Shown here piece after piece: positions 1 through 10,548 of a DNA stretch of 64,000 nt. Source of the DNA: Phlebiopsis flavidoalba (taxonomy: Eukaryota; Basidiomycota; Agaricomycetes; Polyporales; Phanerochaetaceae); assembly GCA_035772785.1 (NCBI GenBank), contig JAOCPU010000018.1, positions 487,739-551,738 of the forward strand. Reading direction: 5' to 3'. The position numbers were made by a program, and so were the translations under genes. The notes beneath the pieces are model-generated. The model ran no database searches and was not told where the DNA came from. It was given only the letters and a program-made list of their open reading frames with translations. Position 1 is the stretch's first letter. Every line of letters begins with the position of its first letter.

Positions 1-1562
1 GTCAATCTGCGTTTTCGAAAGCAGTCGACTTTAAGAGTACCTTACCTCCGTTCCGCTTTGCCCATATCGTCCTAAATTATGAAGCGACACTGGGCCATGT
101 CGAAAGTAACTTGAGAACCGCTTCATTTACACCCTCGGAAGCAGGGGTGTCACCAAGCCGATGCTTCTTCCGCTGCCTCGACGGCGATTGGCTCGTCTAC
201 TGCTCAATGCTCGGTCGCTGAGAGCAAACTGACAGAGCTTTCGTCGCCGCACACCGTTACACGTTTCCCGATGAGGGCCGCTGCGGACTGAGCCAGCAAC
301 GACGGCTTCCGATGGAAGGCGGCGGCCAGCAGCTGTCTCCAATGTGTCGGACAACCTTCGGCGGACTTTGCAACTTGTCTCACACAGCCTGGAGGAGCTG
401 ACCGAAGAACAGTCACTGAAAGAGACACACAGTAGAGTTCGTATGAACGAACGGACGGGCTTTGAAATACTGCTGAGTACATACCTGAGCGTGATACACT
501 TCTCGAAAGACACATCAACCCTCGCATTCTGTTGCTGTCCGTAGATGATGCACATTCCGGTTTGTTTGCGACGACATTGGACTCTCGCATGTCTGTGTCG
601 GGATGGTGGGAGACGCCCCCCAGGTTTCAAGCGTCGCTGTGTTTATCGGCGTGCTTCGCAAAAATGTGCGCTGATATCTATTTCACAAAGCTCAGCATTA
701 AATCATGGGATGTTATACGCAGCTTAGCACACCCCTCACGAGGTTCGTGCGACCATACGCACACCAGCGCGAGCTGCAGGGCCGGGTGGGCGGAACGTCG
801 CGAAAGTTCATCTTCACCAGAGGAGCGTATAATGAGCTGACCTTGAACTTGAGCATAAAAGCAAGAATCATATGGAGAATCGTAAGAGACCTGAAGAGAT
901 TGCAAGACCAGAACGGTCTGGGAGGAGAAACGGTTCACAAGCGCCTTACCTCAGAGGTCACCGTACTACGTGGTGTGAAGCCCAATGAACACCTCTGGCG
1001 AACCATAGTTACGCGTCTCACGCTGAAGGATTCTGGAACCTGCCAATACGTGGCTTGATAATCCTCACAGTCAGTTAAAACTCGCGATTTCTCAGGCAGC
1101 TGAACGCGTAGTGACCGTCCGGGAGATACCCGGAGTGGCAACGCGTCGTGCGCGCTCATTTCCTGGCTGACCCTGCCTGTAACGTTCTCAGGTTGAGTCT
1201 GCAGAGATATCACCGTGAGTTGCCACATGAATTACGAAGTCTGTTACGCACATCTGCTCATACAATCTAGCCTGACCAAGTCAAAACCACGTTTCTCGCG
1301 ACTATCGTGAGTCTCGCCATCCCCCAATGCCATGTAGATCAGTGCCGCCGCTTACCGCTTCTCTTCGCGGCTTTTGGCAGTCTAAGCCGACCGTAATTCC
1401 CTCATAAGAAGTGAGATTCACCCAGGGGAAGAGTCTAATCCCCAGTGGTGAGTAAAGCCGCGGCAAAAAAAAACGTCTACGGAAGTCCTCCTGCTAACTC
1501 CGGACCCAAACAGTGTCACTGCGCAGTACCCAGCCCGGTACTACTCCTTCGTAACTTCGACA
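1..1562. other. Left flank, no gene recognised
   Basis: I see no family match in this stretch. It holds several modest open frames on both strands (for example a 66-codon plus-strand frame at 344-544 and a 117-codon plus-strand frame at 705-1058), but none has a recognisable domain, a clear splice pattern or support from neighbouring frames. A short AT-free purine tract precedes the F-box gene at about 1465. The region may contain the 5' leader of that gene and the end of a gene lying off the left edge, but neither can be shown. Confidence 0.4.
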
Positions 1563-2806
1563 TGGTCCCTCCCATACCCCACGAACTGAGCGATCACATC
1601 ATCGACTTTCTTCACGACGACCGCCGGGCCCTCTCTGCGTGTAGCCTAACCTGTCGTGCCTGGCTCGCCGCAGCACGCTACCATCGCTTCGCAGAAACCG
1701 CTGTCTGGGGCAGGCTCGGACCGTTTATTGATCTCCTCGACGCATCCCCCGGATTCGCGCCCTATGTCAGGACGTTACTTCTAGACGGTGTTGCGTACCC
1801 GCTACGTCGACGGATCGACCCAACAGCGATGGTCGACGTGCTTGGCCGGCTGCCCTCCCTCCGACAACTGGGCCTCACCAACTTCGAGCTAGACACGCCC
1901 CTCATTGACACACTGAGTGGTAGCAGCAGGTTTACGCGTCTGGACGGCCTCCTTCTCAGCCGCTGCCGGTTCAGCTCTGAGGGCGACCTTGTTCGTTTTC
2001 ATCCGCGCGCCCTCTCTGGGACATTTATCCGTCGATGAGCTCGACTATCTGCTCGGCAACTTCGACGACACCATGTTACCGCCTGCCATCGCAAGCCTCT
2101 GTGTCTCTGGAGCGTGGGACGCCAAAATGACGAAACATGGTCAGATGGCTACTACCCAGCACTCAAGACATCACAGTCCGGAAATTGCGGGTTTCCATCT
2201 TATCGCGTGTGGAGGCCAAACACGTCGCCGAGTTTGTTGGACTTGGTGGGTGGTGCGTTGCAACAGCTTGAGGTCCGTTGTCGATCCCGAGGACAATCTA
2301 GAAGGTAACGTGTTTACGCCTCTAGTCCATAACATGCCCACCCAGTTTCTAGAACTCGCGTTTCCTTCAACAGTTGTATTCAGCGACGCTGCGTTGTCAC
2401 TGGCTTGTCTCTCAAACCTTCGTCGCTGTCATTTGACGTTCAAGCTGCGCGAGATGTTTGTCGCAGGGACGCCATCGTTACCATGGATTAACTCAATGGT
2501 CGCGCAGTTGTCTACAGCTTGTTTGGAGCGGCTGGTACTATGTATCCAAGAAAGCGGGACAATATGGAGGACCTCCGTGCATTAGACTCCGAATGCGGAG
2601 TGTGCGCGCTGTATCTCCGGTCCGCTTCGAGGACCTGCGTTTGTTGGATTGGGCGGGCATCCATCAAAACGTTCGAGGGCAGCGCGCTGCAACAGATTGT
2701 CGTAGAAGGACAGGGTGACCCTACCAGCCTACGGGCGTACATCGCAGAGCAATGGCCGGGGCTCAGCAGGCTATTGCACTGTCGTCGGGCGCGACAGGGT
2801 CTATAA
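1563..2806 (+). CDS. F-box domain protein with degenerate leucine-rich tail
   Basis: The start at 1563 gives MVPPIPHELSDHIIDFL, which opens directly into an F-box (about residues 4-45, with the typical ALSACSLTCRAW helix-turn). F-box proteins bind Skp1 and bring substrates to SCF ubiquitin ligases in cytosol or nucleus. The rest is the leucine-spaced pattern usual in polypore F-box proteins: LPSLRQLGLTNFEL near 1850, PSLGHLSVDELDYL near 2015, LACLSNLRRCHLTF near 2400. The frame is broken near 1990, 2120-2290 and 2560-2600. Each time, shifting by one base restores leucine-rich sequence, so I read one gene of about 410 codons ending at the TAA at 2804-2806. Such genes are expanded in Agaricomycetes and rarely have known targets. 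An upstream in-frame start at 1445 exists but adds no domain. Confidence 0.8.
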
Positions 2807-2994
2807 TGATGTTTAATTACAACCCCCGAATGAACACACCAGTAGCCAATCATGTCTCCCGTATTATTTAAACTTAAGCAAAGATCAAAAACACATGAGC
2901 TGGGATTGTTCATCGTGTACGCCACGAAAGAAACATCGGCCTAGTATGGAGCAGCAGCAGCCTGGCACTACAAATGACTGATTCAGTACGGTAT

Positions 2995-3567
2995 GAACGG
3001 AAAAATGATAGGAGGACTCCACAGCCTTAAGCTGCTCAAAGGTACCAGGTGCACGAAGGGAGATCCGCCTTCTCGAGGCACTTTGTGAACTCTGCGGGAA
3101 ACCACCGTAAGCAACGCAAGCTCAAAGCGCTCACACCGCGGTTGGACTCACCTTGGCCTGAGCCTCACAGCTAATGCCCTGGTTCTGGTACGTCTGCTGC
3201 TGAACGGGAGGTGCCGGCGCAGCGGCAGCGGGCTCCGGCGCGTGGCTGGAGCCGCCGAACGAGCATGCTGGGAGAGCCGTGTCCGATGGTAGAGCCTACA
3301 GCGACCGAACCGGCGGTGGCAGCCAATCCATCTGGGCGAGCATGCCGGGGGCCGGAGCTCGCCTGCGCCTGAGGCGGGACTGGTGGGGCGTGAGATGCGT
3401 TTGCGCCGGGTAGGGCGCGGCGGCGGTGTGTGCACTCCTAGACTGAGCGGGGGCTGCTGCTGGAGCCGGCGAGCAGCGGGGCGGGACGAACGTGACTGGC
3501 GCTGTTCAAAACATGAGTCTCGAGCTACTTAGAGGTTTTTTTGGGTGCGGCATATACTCACAGGCAT
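2995..3567 (-). CDS. MIX17: MIX17/CHCHD2-type twin CX9C mitochondrial protein
   Basis: Read on the minus strand from ATG at 3567 (MP, then an intron beginning GTGAGT). A Ser/Arg/Pro/Ala-rich N-terminus leads to the family signature: a segment like GMLAQMASTAAGVAVGSTIG (about 3360-3290), then SSML, an Ala/Pro linker, QQQTYQNQGISCEAQAK, an intron (about 3150-3095) and FTKCLEKADLPSCTWYL. The first CX9C is intact across the intron; the second needs one base added to recover LKAC. Members (yeast Mix17, human CHCHD2/CHCHD10) are imported by Mia40 into the intermembrane space and support respiration. Several one-base shifts break the frame. The gene is divergent from the mitochondrial-ribosome gene at 3794. 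The exact stop is uncertain because the last codons lie after a shift. Confidence 0.85.
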
Positions 3568-3793
3568 GGTAAGGATGTGTTGAGAGGGTTGGTGGTACGG
3601 AGAGAGGTGGTGGTCGGGTTATAAGACAGCGGTGTGCCGTTCGCATACGCGAGCCGAGGAAATTCAAGCCGCGGCACGTGTCTGGAAGCTACCGGAATAG
3701 CCACGTGGACATCCGCCGCCCTCTCCGCCCCGCTCGGCGCTTCGATCGGTCTCTGAGAGCGGGAGTGTGGTTTATTATTTCCTCTGACAAGAA
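3568..3793. promoter_or_regulatory. Shared divergent promoter of two mitochondrial genes
   Basis: Only about 226 bases separate the minus-strand start of the MIX17-type gene (3567) from the plus-strand start of the mL45-like gene (3794), so both promoters must lie here or overlap the genes. I see no clear TATA box. Both products act in mitochondria, so joint control is a reasonable inference, but no known motif was identified. Confidence 0.5.
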
Positions 3794-5014
3794 ATGCTGC
3801 CACCAGGGCATTCGCTCCTCGCCCACCGCCTCTTTGCATGCCGTAGCTCAACGCTCTCGCTGCACCCGTTTGCGCCGGCGCGCGCAGCGTTCTCGACATC
3901 GCTGTGGTGTCGCGGCACAACACATCCGCGGCGTCCACCACAGCACAAAATGTACAGCGTACGGAACAGTCCTCGACGCTGCCGTCTACCCCACAAGCAG
4001 TCACGAAGCAGCGGAATGTGGTCAAGAAGGGCAAGGAGCAGCCAGCTGCGCCTAAAGATCCTTCCATTGAGCAACAGCTCGAGTACCTGGATAGGATTCA
4101 GGACATGGAGCATAATGTTCCCTTTGACGTCTGGGCGCGTCCAGTACGTCTGTTCGGTGAGTTGCAGATCCTGCCTGGCTTGTGTTCAGGATATAGAATA
4201 TCTACAGATATCCACATACCGTCAACCTCCATGGGCGGAAGTTTCATCGCCAACCTGAAAAAACGGTATGCGGAATGCGTTCAGGTGAGTGTCAGTATGG
4301 CTATTAGGGTTGCGTTTAACTGAACTGCTGTAGTCTGTATCGGATGGCTAGGGAACCAAAGCTTCCCAGACGTGAAGGTCAAGCGTTCCTGGTCCACCCA
4401 GATATTCCGGGTACAGTCTACGCCCTGGCTCAAGCCATTTACACGGATCGCGCTGGACACATATAAGCAGGTGAATCAAGCCTTCGCCGCGTGAGTGAAC
4501 TCTGTTGTTTCCTAATCATCACACTATCAATTCGTATAACGACAGTGGCGATGAGAAAGCTATCAAAAAGCTCACGATAGCTAGCTACGAAGAAGACCTT
4601 CGCAAGAGACTGAGACAGCAGAAACCCCAATTATGTCTACGTATGGAAACTTCACGGCGAGAACACGCCAGCCAAGGTCGTCAGTATTCGTGCCGAGGAG
4701 GTCAATCTAAGCTCGAAGCCCGATAACCTACGGGAACCGGCTGCTCGTCCAGGCATGCGTCAAATTCGATACCATGCAGGTATGTAACATCGTTACTCTC
4801 AAACGCTGCTTTTGTATTAACTGTGAGCAGAGCCTGGAAATATACACAAAACGCGGAGAGCGCGTTGCTGGCGACGGCACGCCAAAAGCCTGTCGTCGAG
4901 TACCTAGTGCTCCAGAAGCGCATGTGGTACGACGCACCATGGGTCATCCGCGACCAGCTCTTCGAGGGACTTGAAGAGCGGTTTCAAGAGCACACTATAG
5001 ATATCTTACCCTAG
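3794..5014 (+). CDS. Mitochondrial mL45/MBA1-like (Tim44-like domain) protein
   Basis: The first exon from ATG 3794 encodes an Arg/Ser-rich presequence (MLPPGHSLLAHRLFACR...), fitting mitochondrial import. A lysine-rich linker and QLEYLDRIQDMEHNVPFDVW follow. Introns with good borders lie at 4285-4333, 4491-4545 and 4780-4830. The C-terminal half (YEEDLRKRLRQQ, then PNYVYVWKLHGE in a shifted frame, SLEIYTKRGERVAGDGTPK, VVEYLVLQKRMW) follows the Tim44-like fold of mL45. Compare the 'QTLAIYDRFGRL...VLEYVVFEKQL' pattern of the animal protein. mL45 and its yeast counterpart Mba1 sit at the ribosomal exit tunnel and help insert nascent mitochondrial proteins in the inner membrane. Frame shifts occur near 3905, 4345 and 4625. 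A Tim44-family import factor is the main alternative. Confidence 0.7.
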
Positions 5015-5212
5015 TTCGTATAATGGGAGCCCTCACGGCACTTTCGCGGTCAGAATTGTGTGTGGGTATGCGTGCTCCGTAATAATGCCAAACGAAAGGT
5101 AATGCGAAGAAACCAGCGAAGACAACAACTATGAAAAACATAACTAATACACGACTGAAAGATAATGCGAAGATAAATATCTACAGTAAACAGGCCGACT
5201 CTAGCTAGAGTT
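5015..5212. other. Convergent intergenic spacer
   Basis: About 200 bases between two convergent gene ends. AT-richer than the flanks, with A-rich strings near 5100-5170 that could serve 3'-end formation. No gene seen. Confidence 0.5.
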
Positions 5213-7109
5213 CATCAGGGTTCAACGTTCAGATCCTCCGCGCGCACCGTCCCTTTGCCTCCGCGGTCTTGCAGTCGTACGTCAGAGGGTGCATAGCAAG
5301 GTCGGCAGAGAGCGCGACGGTATCCAGGCTCGCGCGCTGCGCCTCCCTCCAGGCGTGAGCGGGGGCTGGGTATCATCGAGCACCGCGGCGCCCTTGAACG
5401 CGCTGGGGGCATAGCGCGCCTCCTGCACGCACTCGTCCTCGCCAAACGTCCCGTGGCCCGCGGACGACTGCGGGTGCACGCTGCCGCTGTGGTGCGAGCG
5501 CGCGGAGCCGTGCGGCGAGGGCGGCACGAACGGGAACGAGGAGAGCAGCGAGTCCGCGACGCTCGTCATCGTCGCGCGCGCGCTCGACCGCGCCTCGTCG
5601 ATCGCGAGCAGCTGCTGGCGCTCGAGCGTCGACGGCGCGATGCCGCCGTGCCCGTGCGCGGGCGGCGAGCGGGCGGTGCTCAGGGCGGCGCTGACGGGGA
5701 TGTTCGGGAGGTCGTGCGGTGGGGGAACAAGGAGCGTCTGTGGTGGGCTGGGGAGGCGGCGGTGCGAGGATGCGGCGGATGCGACTGAGCCTTTGTGGGA
5801 GCCGAGGCTGGGCGGCCCGCCGGACGTCCTCTGTGCTCGGGTTGCCCCACGAGTTGCGCATGGGTGACCCGGAATCACCGATGTCGCCGAACGTGGCAGA
5901 GGTCGGGGGCGGGGGAGAGCCGTGTGAGCGAGTCGGCAGACTCTGGGGTCTCGGGCGAGGGCATCGTCGAGGACGTCGCCTGGCTGTCGCTGAAAGGATT
6001 GCGCAGCGGCTCGAGCTCGGATCGGTCGGTGCGCTTGCCAAGGCGCGAGGGTATAGGAGGTGCGCGGAGTCCGACTGTTGTCCCTCGACGAACCAGAGAA
6101 GGCGAGGTTCGAGAGCGTGCCGCTCAGCCTCTTCATATGCACCGAGGGATGCAAAGAAGACATATGCTGTGCTTCGGGGTGCGCACAAACCTCGGCCCTG
6201 GTAAACCCGAGGACCTGCCTGATTGCTCCCTGGGTCATGACCGGCTCGGAAGCAGACATCTCGCTCGAGAAGGTGCTCGTCGTGTTGAAGGAATCGCGCA
6301 CGGTGCGCTGAGGCGGGAGCGCGAGCGTGTTCTTTTCGCGCGCACGGTCAATGGGCAGCCCGAGGGCCGCGCGCATGCTGGGGAACAGCGGCGGCATCGC
6401 CGCCTGGCTCCGTGATGATGATAGCACCATCGAATCAGCGTCGGCCTGTCGGATGGACGGATTGAAGGTGGCAGAAATGAGGTTGGGGTGTTGCTACGGT
6501 TGGGATCCGCGATGGGGTACGAGCGACTGGAGACGGGCGTGTGGCCGTGCGTGGCACCGTGGGAGCTCGTGTTCGACGCCTGGAAGCCCGCGCTGGTCTG
6601 CCCTGCGCTGAAGGACGCCGTCGAGGGCGTGTTGAAGGCGGAGACGGGGCCGGGTGGCGGCTGCTCGTTGGGGTCGGGCCGTTTCAGCACCACCGCCGCG
6701 GGAACGGGCACCTCTGCCTTCTCTTCGAACAGGGTCGGGGGGCCGCGCGCGGCGTTGGCGCCGTACGGCGAAGAAGGCGGCCGCGATGACGAGGATAAGG
6801 AGAACCCCCGCCCCAGAGACGGCGCCGGCGAGCGCACCGGTACTTATCCCCGCGGGCGCGGGTGAGTTGGAGGGCGTGGCGAGGGATTGGATGACACACT
6901 GCTGGGTCCCACAGTTGCCGCAGCTCCTGGAGAGGGGAAATGAACCGGGGGAAGTGGGAATGCAAATGCGTGGCGACGTACCTGTTGACTTCGATACAGA
7001 CTTCGCCGGCGCCGCATGTGCACGGGGGATTCGCCGGGCAGGTTATACAGGTTTCCTGGCTTTGTCGTTTTGAGTAAAGACGGTGAACGCGGCGCTGGCC
7101 AGAGACCAT
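5213..7109 (-). CDS. Opy2-like single-pass membrane anchor
   Basis: The N-terminal exon (minus strand from about 7109) carries a cysteine array, CITCPANPPCTCGAGEVC. After an intron at about 6981-6927 it continues SCGNCGTQQCVI. This C-x2-C-P...P-C-x-C...E-x-C plus CxxC arrangement is the Opy2 N-terminal extracellular domain. A Ser/Pro/Ala stalk and a hydrophobic helix follow (GALAGAVSGAGVLLILVIAA, about 6850-6780), then Arg-Arg stop-transfer residues and a long Ser/Pro-rich cytoplasmic tail. The tail includes TLALPPQRTVRDSFNTTSTF and, near the end, SSFPFVPPSPHGSARSH. Yeast Opy2 anchors Ste50 at the plasma membrane for osmotic (HOG) signalling; transfer of that role here is inference. Shifts occur near 6830, 6430-6240, 6190 and 5370. 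The start is uncertain; no clean signal peptide precedes the cysteines. Confidence 0.7.
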
Positions 7110-7696
7110 GACACGCTAGCGGTAAAGACAGAAGGTGCAACAAAAAAGAGGGTCAAGTCTTTCAAATTGCGAGATGTACAGAAGAAAGCAGGAAAACAAC
7201 CATGCCCCGAGATGACCAGCACGGACAGAGCTGGTGAAGTGAACGAAGAGAGGGAGACGAAATCCGAGGAGCCTGTCCTGGGTTGTTGCGCAGAGGCAAG
7301 TTCGGGATGATTGAATCTTCCGCATCTCGTTGCCAGTGATGTAGAATTTGCATAAGGCAGTCACCCCCCGAGTCTAGGCTCTGCGACAGATGAGATGTGT
7401 GCCCTCGGTCGAGGAAAGGATTCGTGGAAACAATGTTGCCATGAAGAAGGCCTGAGCCGCGGCGACTCGCAGATGGTGGTCGTCGCGTCGCAGCCCGCTT
7501 TTAAATCCCGCGTCCGAGGACGCACAGTGCCGTCAGTGGCGTCCACGCGTCGTGGCTGCTGACTAAGCACTGCCACGTGCGCTCATCCTGCACCCAGCCC
7601 ATGCCAGCCTCGCTGCCGGCCAGCTCAAACGCTTTCTGCTCCGCTTCTCTCTACTCTTCCTTAACCCCCACCGCCCCCTAATACAGCTCAAGAGCC
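7110..7696. promoter_or_regulatory. Divergent upstream region of the Opy2-like gene and SEC62
   Basis: About 590 bases between two divergently transcribed genes. Sequence on the minus strand around 7340-7120 is pyrimidine-rich and probably holds the 5' leader of the Opy2-like gene. No TATA box or known operator stands out. Confidence 0.4.
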
Positions 7697-8770
7697 ATGA
7701 GCGCACCCGTAAACGTACGTCCTGGCTCTTTCGTGGCTGCAGCGCACGCACGCTGCGCCCCTGCACACGTACTGAAAATCGCGTCACAGGGCGTAGCGGA
7801 GGCTCAGGCCAAGGCCCCCCAGGACCTCCGAAACGTGGTCAACTTTCTGCGCGGGAGCAAGGCTGGCATCAAAGTGAGGACCGGTGCGCTGAATGGGGAA
7901 GCGTGCCTACTACTTCAAAGGTGCGTCGCCGTGGCCCGCGTGTAACGTGGCACGCCCGCTCACACATGCGCGCCCGCCCCCAGGCAAGGCCGCGCTCAAG
8001 GCTCTGCAGTCGCCCGCGTACGCCAAGGTCAAAAACGCACCGCCGGTCGCGTCGGAGGAGGACGCGGCAAAGGTGCTCAGGGTCGATTATCCCGTACGCC
8101 TTCTACCTGCGCGTCGACCGCGGGCAGCCGATCGGCGGCTCGAACTCGCCCAAGGCGCTGCAGATCAAAACCAGATGCAGCTCTTCCAGGCGGACCCCAG
8201 TACTATGCGTGGTTCCATTTTTTACTACGAGGGCTCTGCAGGTCATGACGTACCTCGGCGCGGTCGCGATGCTCGTCGTCATGCTCGCGGGGGTCATGTT
8301 CCCGCTCTGGCCGCCGATCATGCGCCTCGGCGTGTGGTACATCTCCATCTGTGTGTCCCTCGGCCTCATTGGTCTCTTTTTCGCGATCGCTATTGTCCGC
8401 CTCATATTCTACATCATCACCGTCATCGTCGCAAGCCCCGGCATCTGGATATTCCCCAAGCTGTTTGCGGACGTCGGCTTCGTGAGTATCCCTCTTCTGT
8501 CGCGTGCTGCGTCTCGCTCACATAATGGCGCCAGGTCGAGTCGTTTATACCATTCTGGGAGTGGGACGTGCCAAAGAAGAAAAAGGGCAAGAAGAGCAGC
8601 GAAAAGGCGGGCAAGTCGTCAGAGGAAGGGCAAGGCAAACGGCCTCAGCACGGGCGTCGACGTTCGGATGGGCCGACAAGCCCAGCAGACTCGGACGCCA
8701 GCTGCTTCGCGGCCCACAGAGCAGTGCTGGCGGCGCGGGTAGAGATGCGCCGGAGGAGGAGGACTCATAA
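7697..8770 (+). CDS. SEC62: SEC62, ER post-translational protein import subunit
   Basis: ATG 7697 starts MSAPVN, followed by an intron at 7715-7789 and KAPQDLRNVVNFLRGSKAGI. Another intron (7921-7983) leads to KAALKALQSPAYAKVKNAPP, and one shift later come IIPYAFYLRVDRG and QLFQADP. These are the cytosolic N-domain signatures of Sec62. Two membrane helices follow (LGAVAMLVVMLAGVMFPLWP near 8250-8310 and YISICVSLGLIGLFFAIAIV near 8340-8400) with the short lumenal loop between them. An intron at 8482-8534 precedes ESFIPFWEWDVPKKKKGKK and a basic, then acidic tail ending EEEDS. Sec62 works with Sec61/Sec63 to import proteins after translation. One extra G near 7895 and shifts near 8085 and 8205 split the frame but restore cleanly. 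Confidence 0.9.
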
Positions 8771-8910
8771 CCCCGTCGTCGTCTCGCGACCACGGTGTAT
8801 GTGTATATTTTTCTTTTTTGTAGTGCTATTTTGGATTTATATCATCAGCCGTGCGGGATCTAACTATCAGCACCTTTTGCTCAGTGCTTTTTTTTTGCTT
8901 GCGAGAGCAC

Positions 8911-10548
8911 CTATTTTATTCTGGTGATTACGCGCTGCTTGCCCTCGGGAGTCGGTCCAGTCTCCGGATCGACCGTGTCCGCCTGGATGATCCCGTCGTC
9001 GCGCTGCTTGAGCAAAAAGGAACTGCTTCCGGCTGTCGACGTAACTCTTGCGCGCGCCCGTCACGTCGCCGGCCATCTGGAAAGACGGATGTCAGCCAGG
9101 TCAGATAGAAAGTGACGGAACCCGTCAGAGTCTATCAACGCACTCTCGCGCATGTACCCCAGATTGAAGAGGCGCGGGCCGCGAGCACGAGCTCGCAGTG
9201 CGCCGTCCTCTTCTGGGGCGTGCTTGGCATTCTTTGTGTCTTCGATGACTGCGAGTGGCCTTCTTGCTTGACCCACGTCTCTGCTTGTGTCCGCCGCGCA
9301 GGCGTCGGGGAGCCCAGAAGCAGCGTGTCGGCTAGGCGTGTTCATCAGGATCAGCACCTGCGAAGGTGTCAGCTGCTGTATAGCGTGCCAGAAAAAAGGT
9401 CGCGGGAGAAGAGACGCACCTCTGCAGCGACGTTCTCAGCAGAGGTCGTCCTTTCGACCCTGAGGCATGAGAAAGTTGGAGTGCGGACAGATACAGCGGT
9501 AAACAGGCGTATCTGCATGCAACGTCGACGGCATAAGCGATGATTGAATACGGCGTAAATGCGAAAGCAGCCTACGCACTCTGGCTTCCCCGTCCGGCTG
9601 TAAAACGGCGCCCAGCGCCTGCAGCGGCGCCACGACGTCCGTGAGGTCGACCCAGGCGGCGGGAGCTCGAGCTCCGCGAGCACCAGGCTCGCGTCTCCTC
9701 GTACCGCGCCCAGCCCCCGCGCGGAGGCGCGCCTGCGGCCTGCTCGTCGCGCAGCAGCACTCGAGCAGCTCCTCGACCGCCCACACGCCGCCAGCGCTCC
9801 TCGTCCGCCGCGGGCCTGCGACGCCCCTTACGCCTCCGCCATCATCGCCCGAGCTTGTGCGCGAAGCGCGATCGCGCGGAGGCGCTCCCCGCCCATGCGC
9901 AGCGCGTCCGCCCCGCGCAGCGTGTCGAGCGCGTGCGCGTGTACAGCGCGTATGCGGCCTGTGGGTTGTTGTGCTCTTCGAGCACGCCGGGCGAGCGCGA
10001 TGGCGATGGCCTGAGAGCTTCAGGTGCGGCTCTGCGCCGAACGCGGTGATCGGGAGCGCCTGTGCGGTCTCGAGGGCTCTGTGGGGCTCTGTGAGCTACG
10101 GAGGAGTAAGTGAAATGCGGCGTCGGTATGCCCGGGGCGCACCTGGTCAGGAATTTCTCGCTCATTCCGAGGTCACCCTGGTTCTTGGCCTTGATCCCGC
10201 GCGCAGGTCGCTCCGGACCTCTTTCGGCCAGACGGTGAACATGGAGTAAAAACTCATACCTGGCCGCATTGAATTTCGTGGGCCTAGAGCGGCGCGGCGA
10301 GCAGAGGGGCATCACAGGCCGTACGCAGTCGAAGCACGACACCGAGCCCAGGATGAGCGCGGTGAAGACGGTCTTGTACACTCGAGTTGGCGGGCATGGA
10401 AGCCGCCGAGCGTTGGCCCGGCGGCGCGGGAGCGCGTCGAGCACGGCCTAGAGGCAAGGAGTTTAGGACGGAGGGGGAGGGCGTGGGTGTGTCGTCGCAC
10501 TCGAGCAGGGGTGGGGGCGGCCGCCATGCCGGTGTTCGAGCGCAGCAT
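8911..10548 (-). CDS. TTC19-like mitochondrial TPR protein
   Basis: The minus-strand start near 10548 (MLRSNTGMAAAPTPARVRRH) gives an Arg/Ala-rich, acid-poor leader like a mitochondrial presequence, followed by a hydrophobic stretch (VYKTVFTALILGSVS). Across introns and shifts I can follow NQGDLGMSEKFLTR, EPHLKLSGVAIALAGVLEEH, NPQAAYALYTRALDTLRGAD, DLTDVVAPLQALGAFYSRTG, LFNLGYMRES and, at the end, ARKSYVDSRKQFL and TPEGKQRVITRIK before TAG at 8911-8913. The helical pairs with A/L/Y spacing are TPR-like and resemble the TTC19-type family of agaricomycete genomes. Human TTC19 supports complex III turnover; the exact role here is inferred. Very GC-rich, so shadow frames on the plus strand are long but meaningless. 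Confidence 0.6.

Noticed and set aside
5453..6865. Several long plus-strand frames (for example 5719-6204, 5795-6415)
   Set aside because: They lie opposite the Ser/Pro-rich tail of the Opy2-like gene and translate to Arg/Gly-rich sequence, typical antisense shadows.
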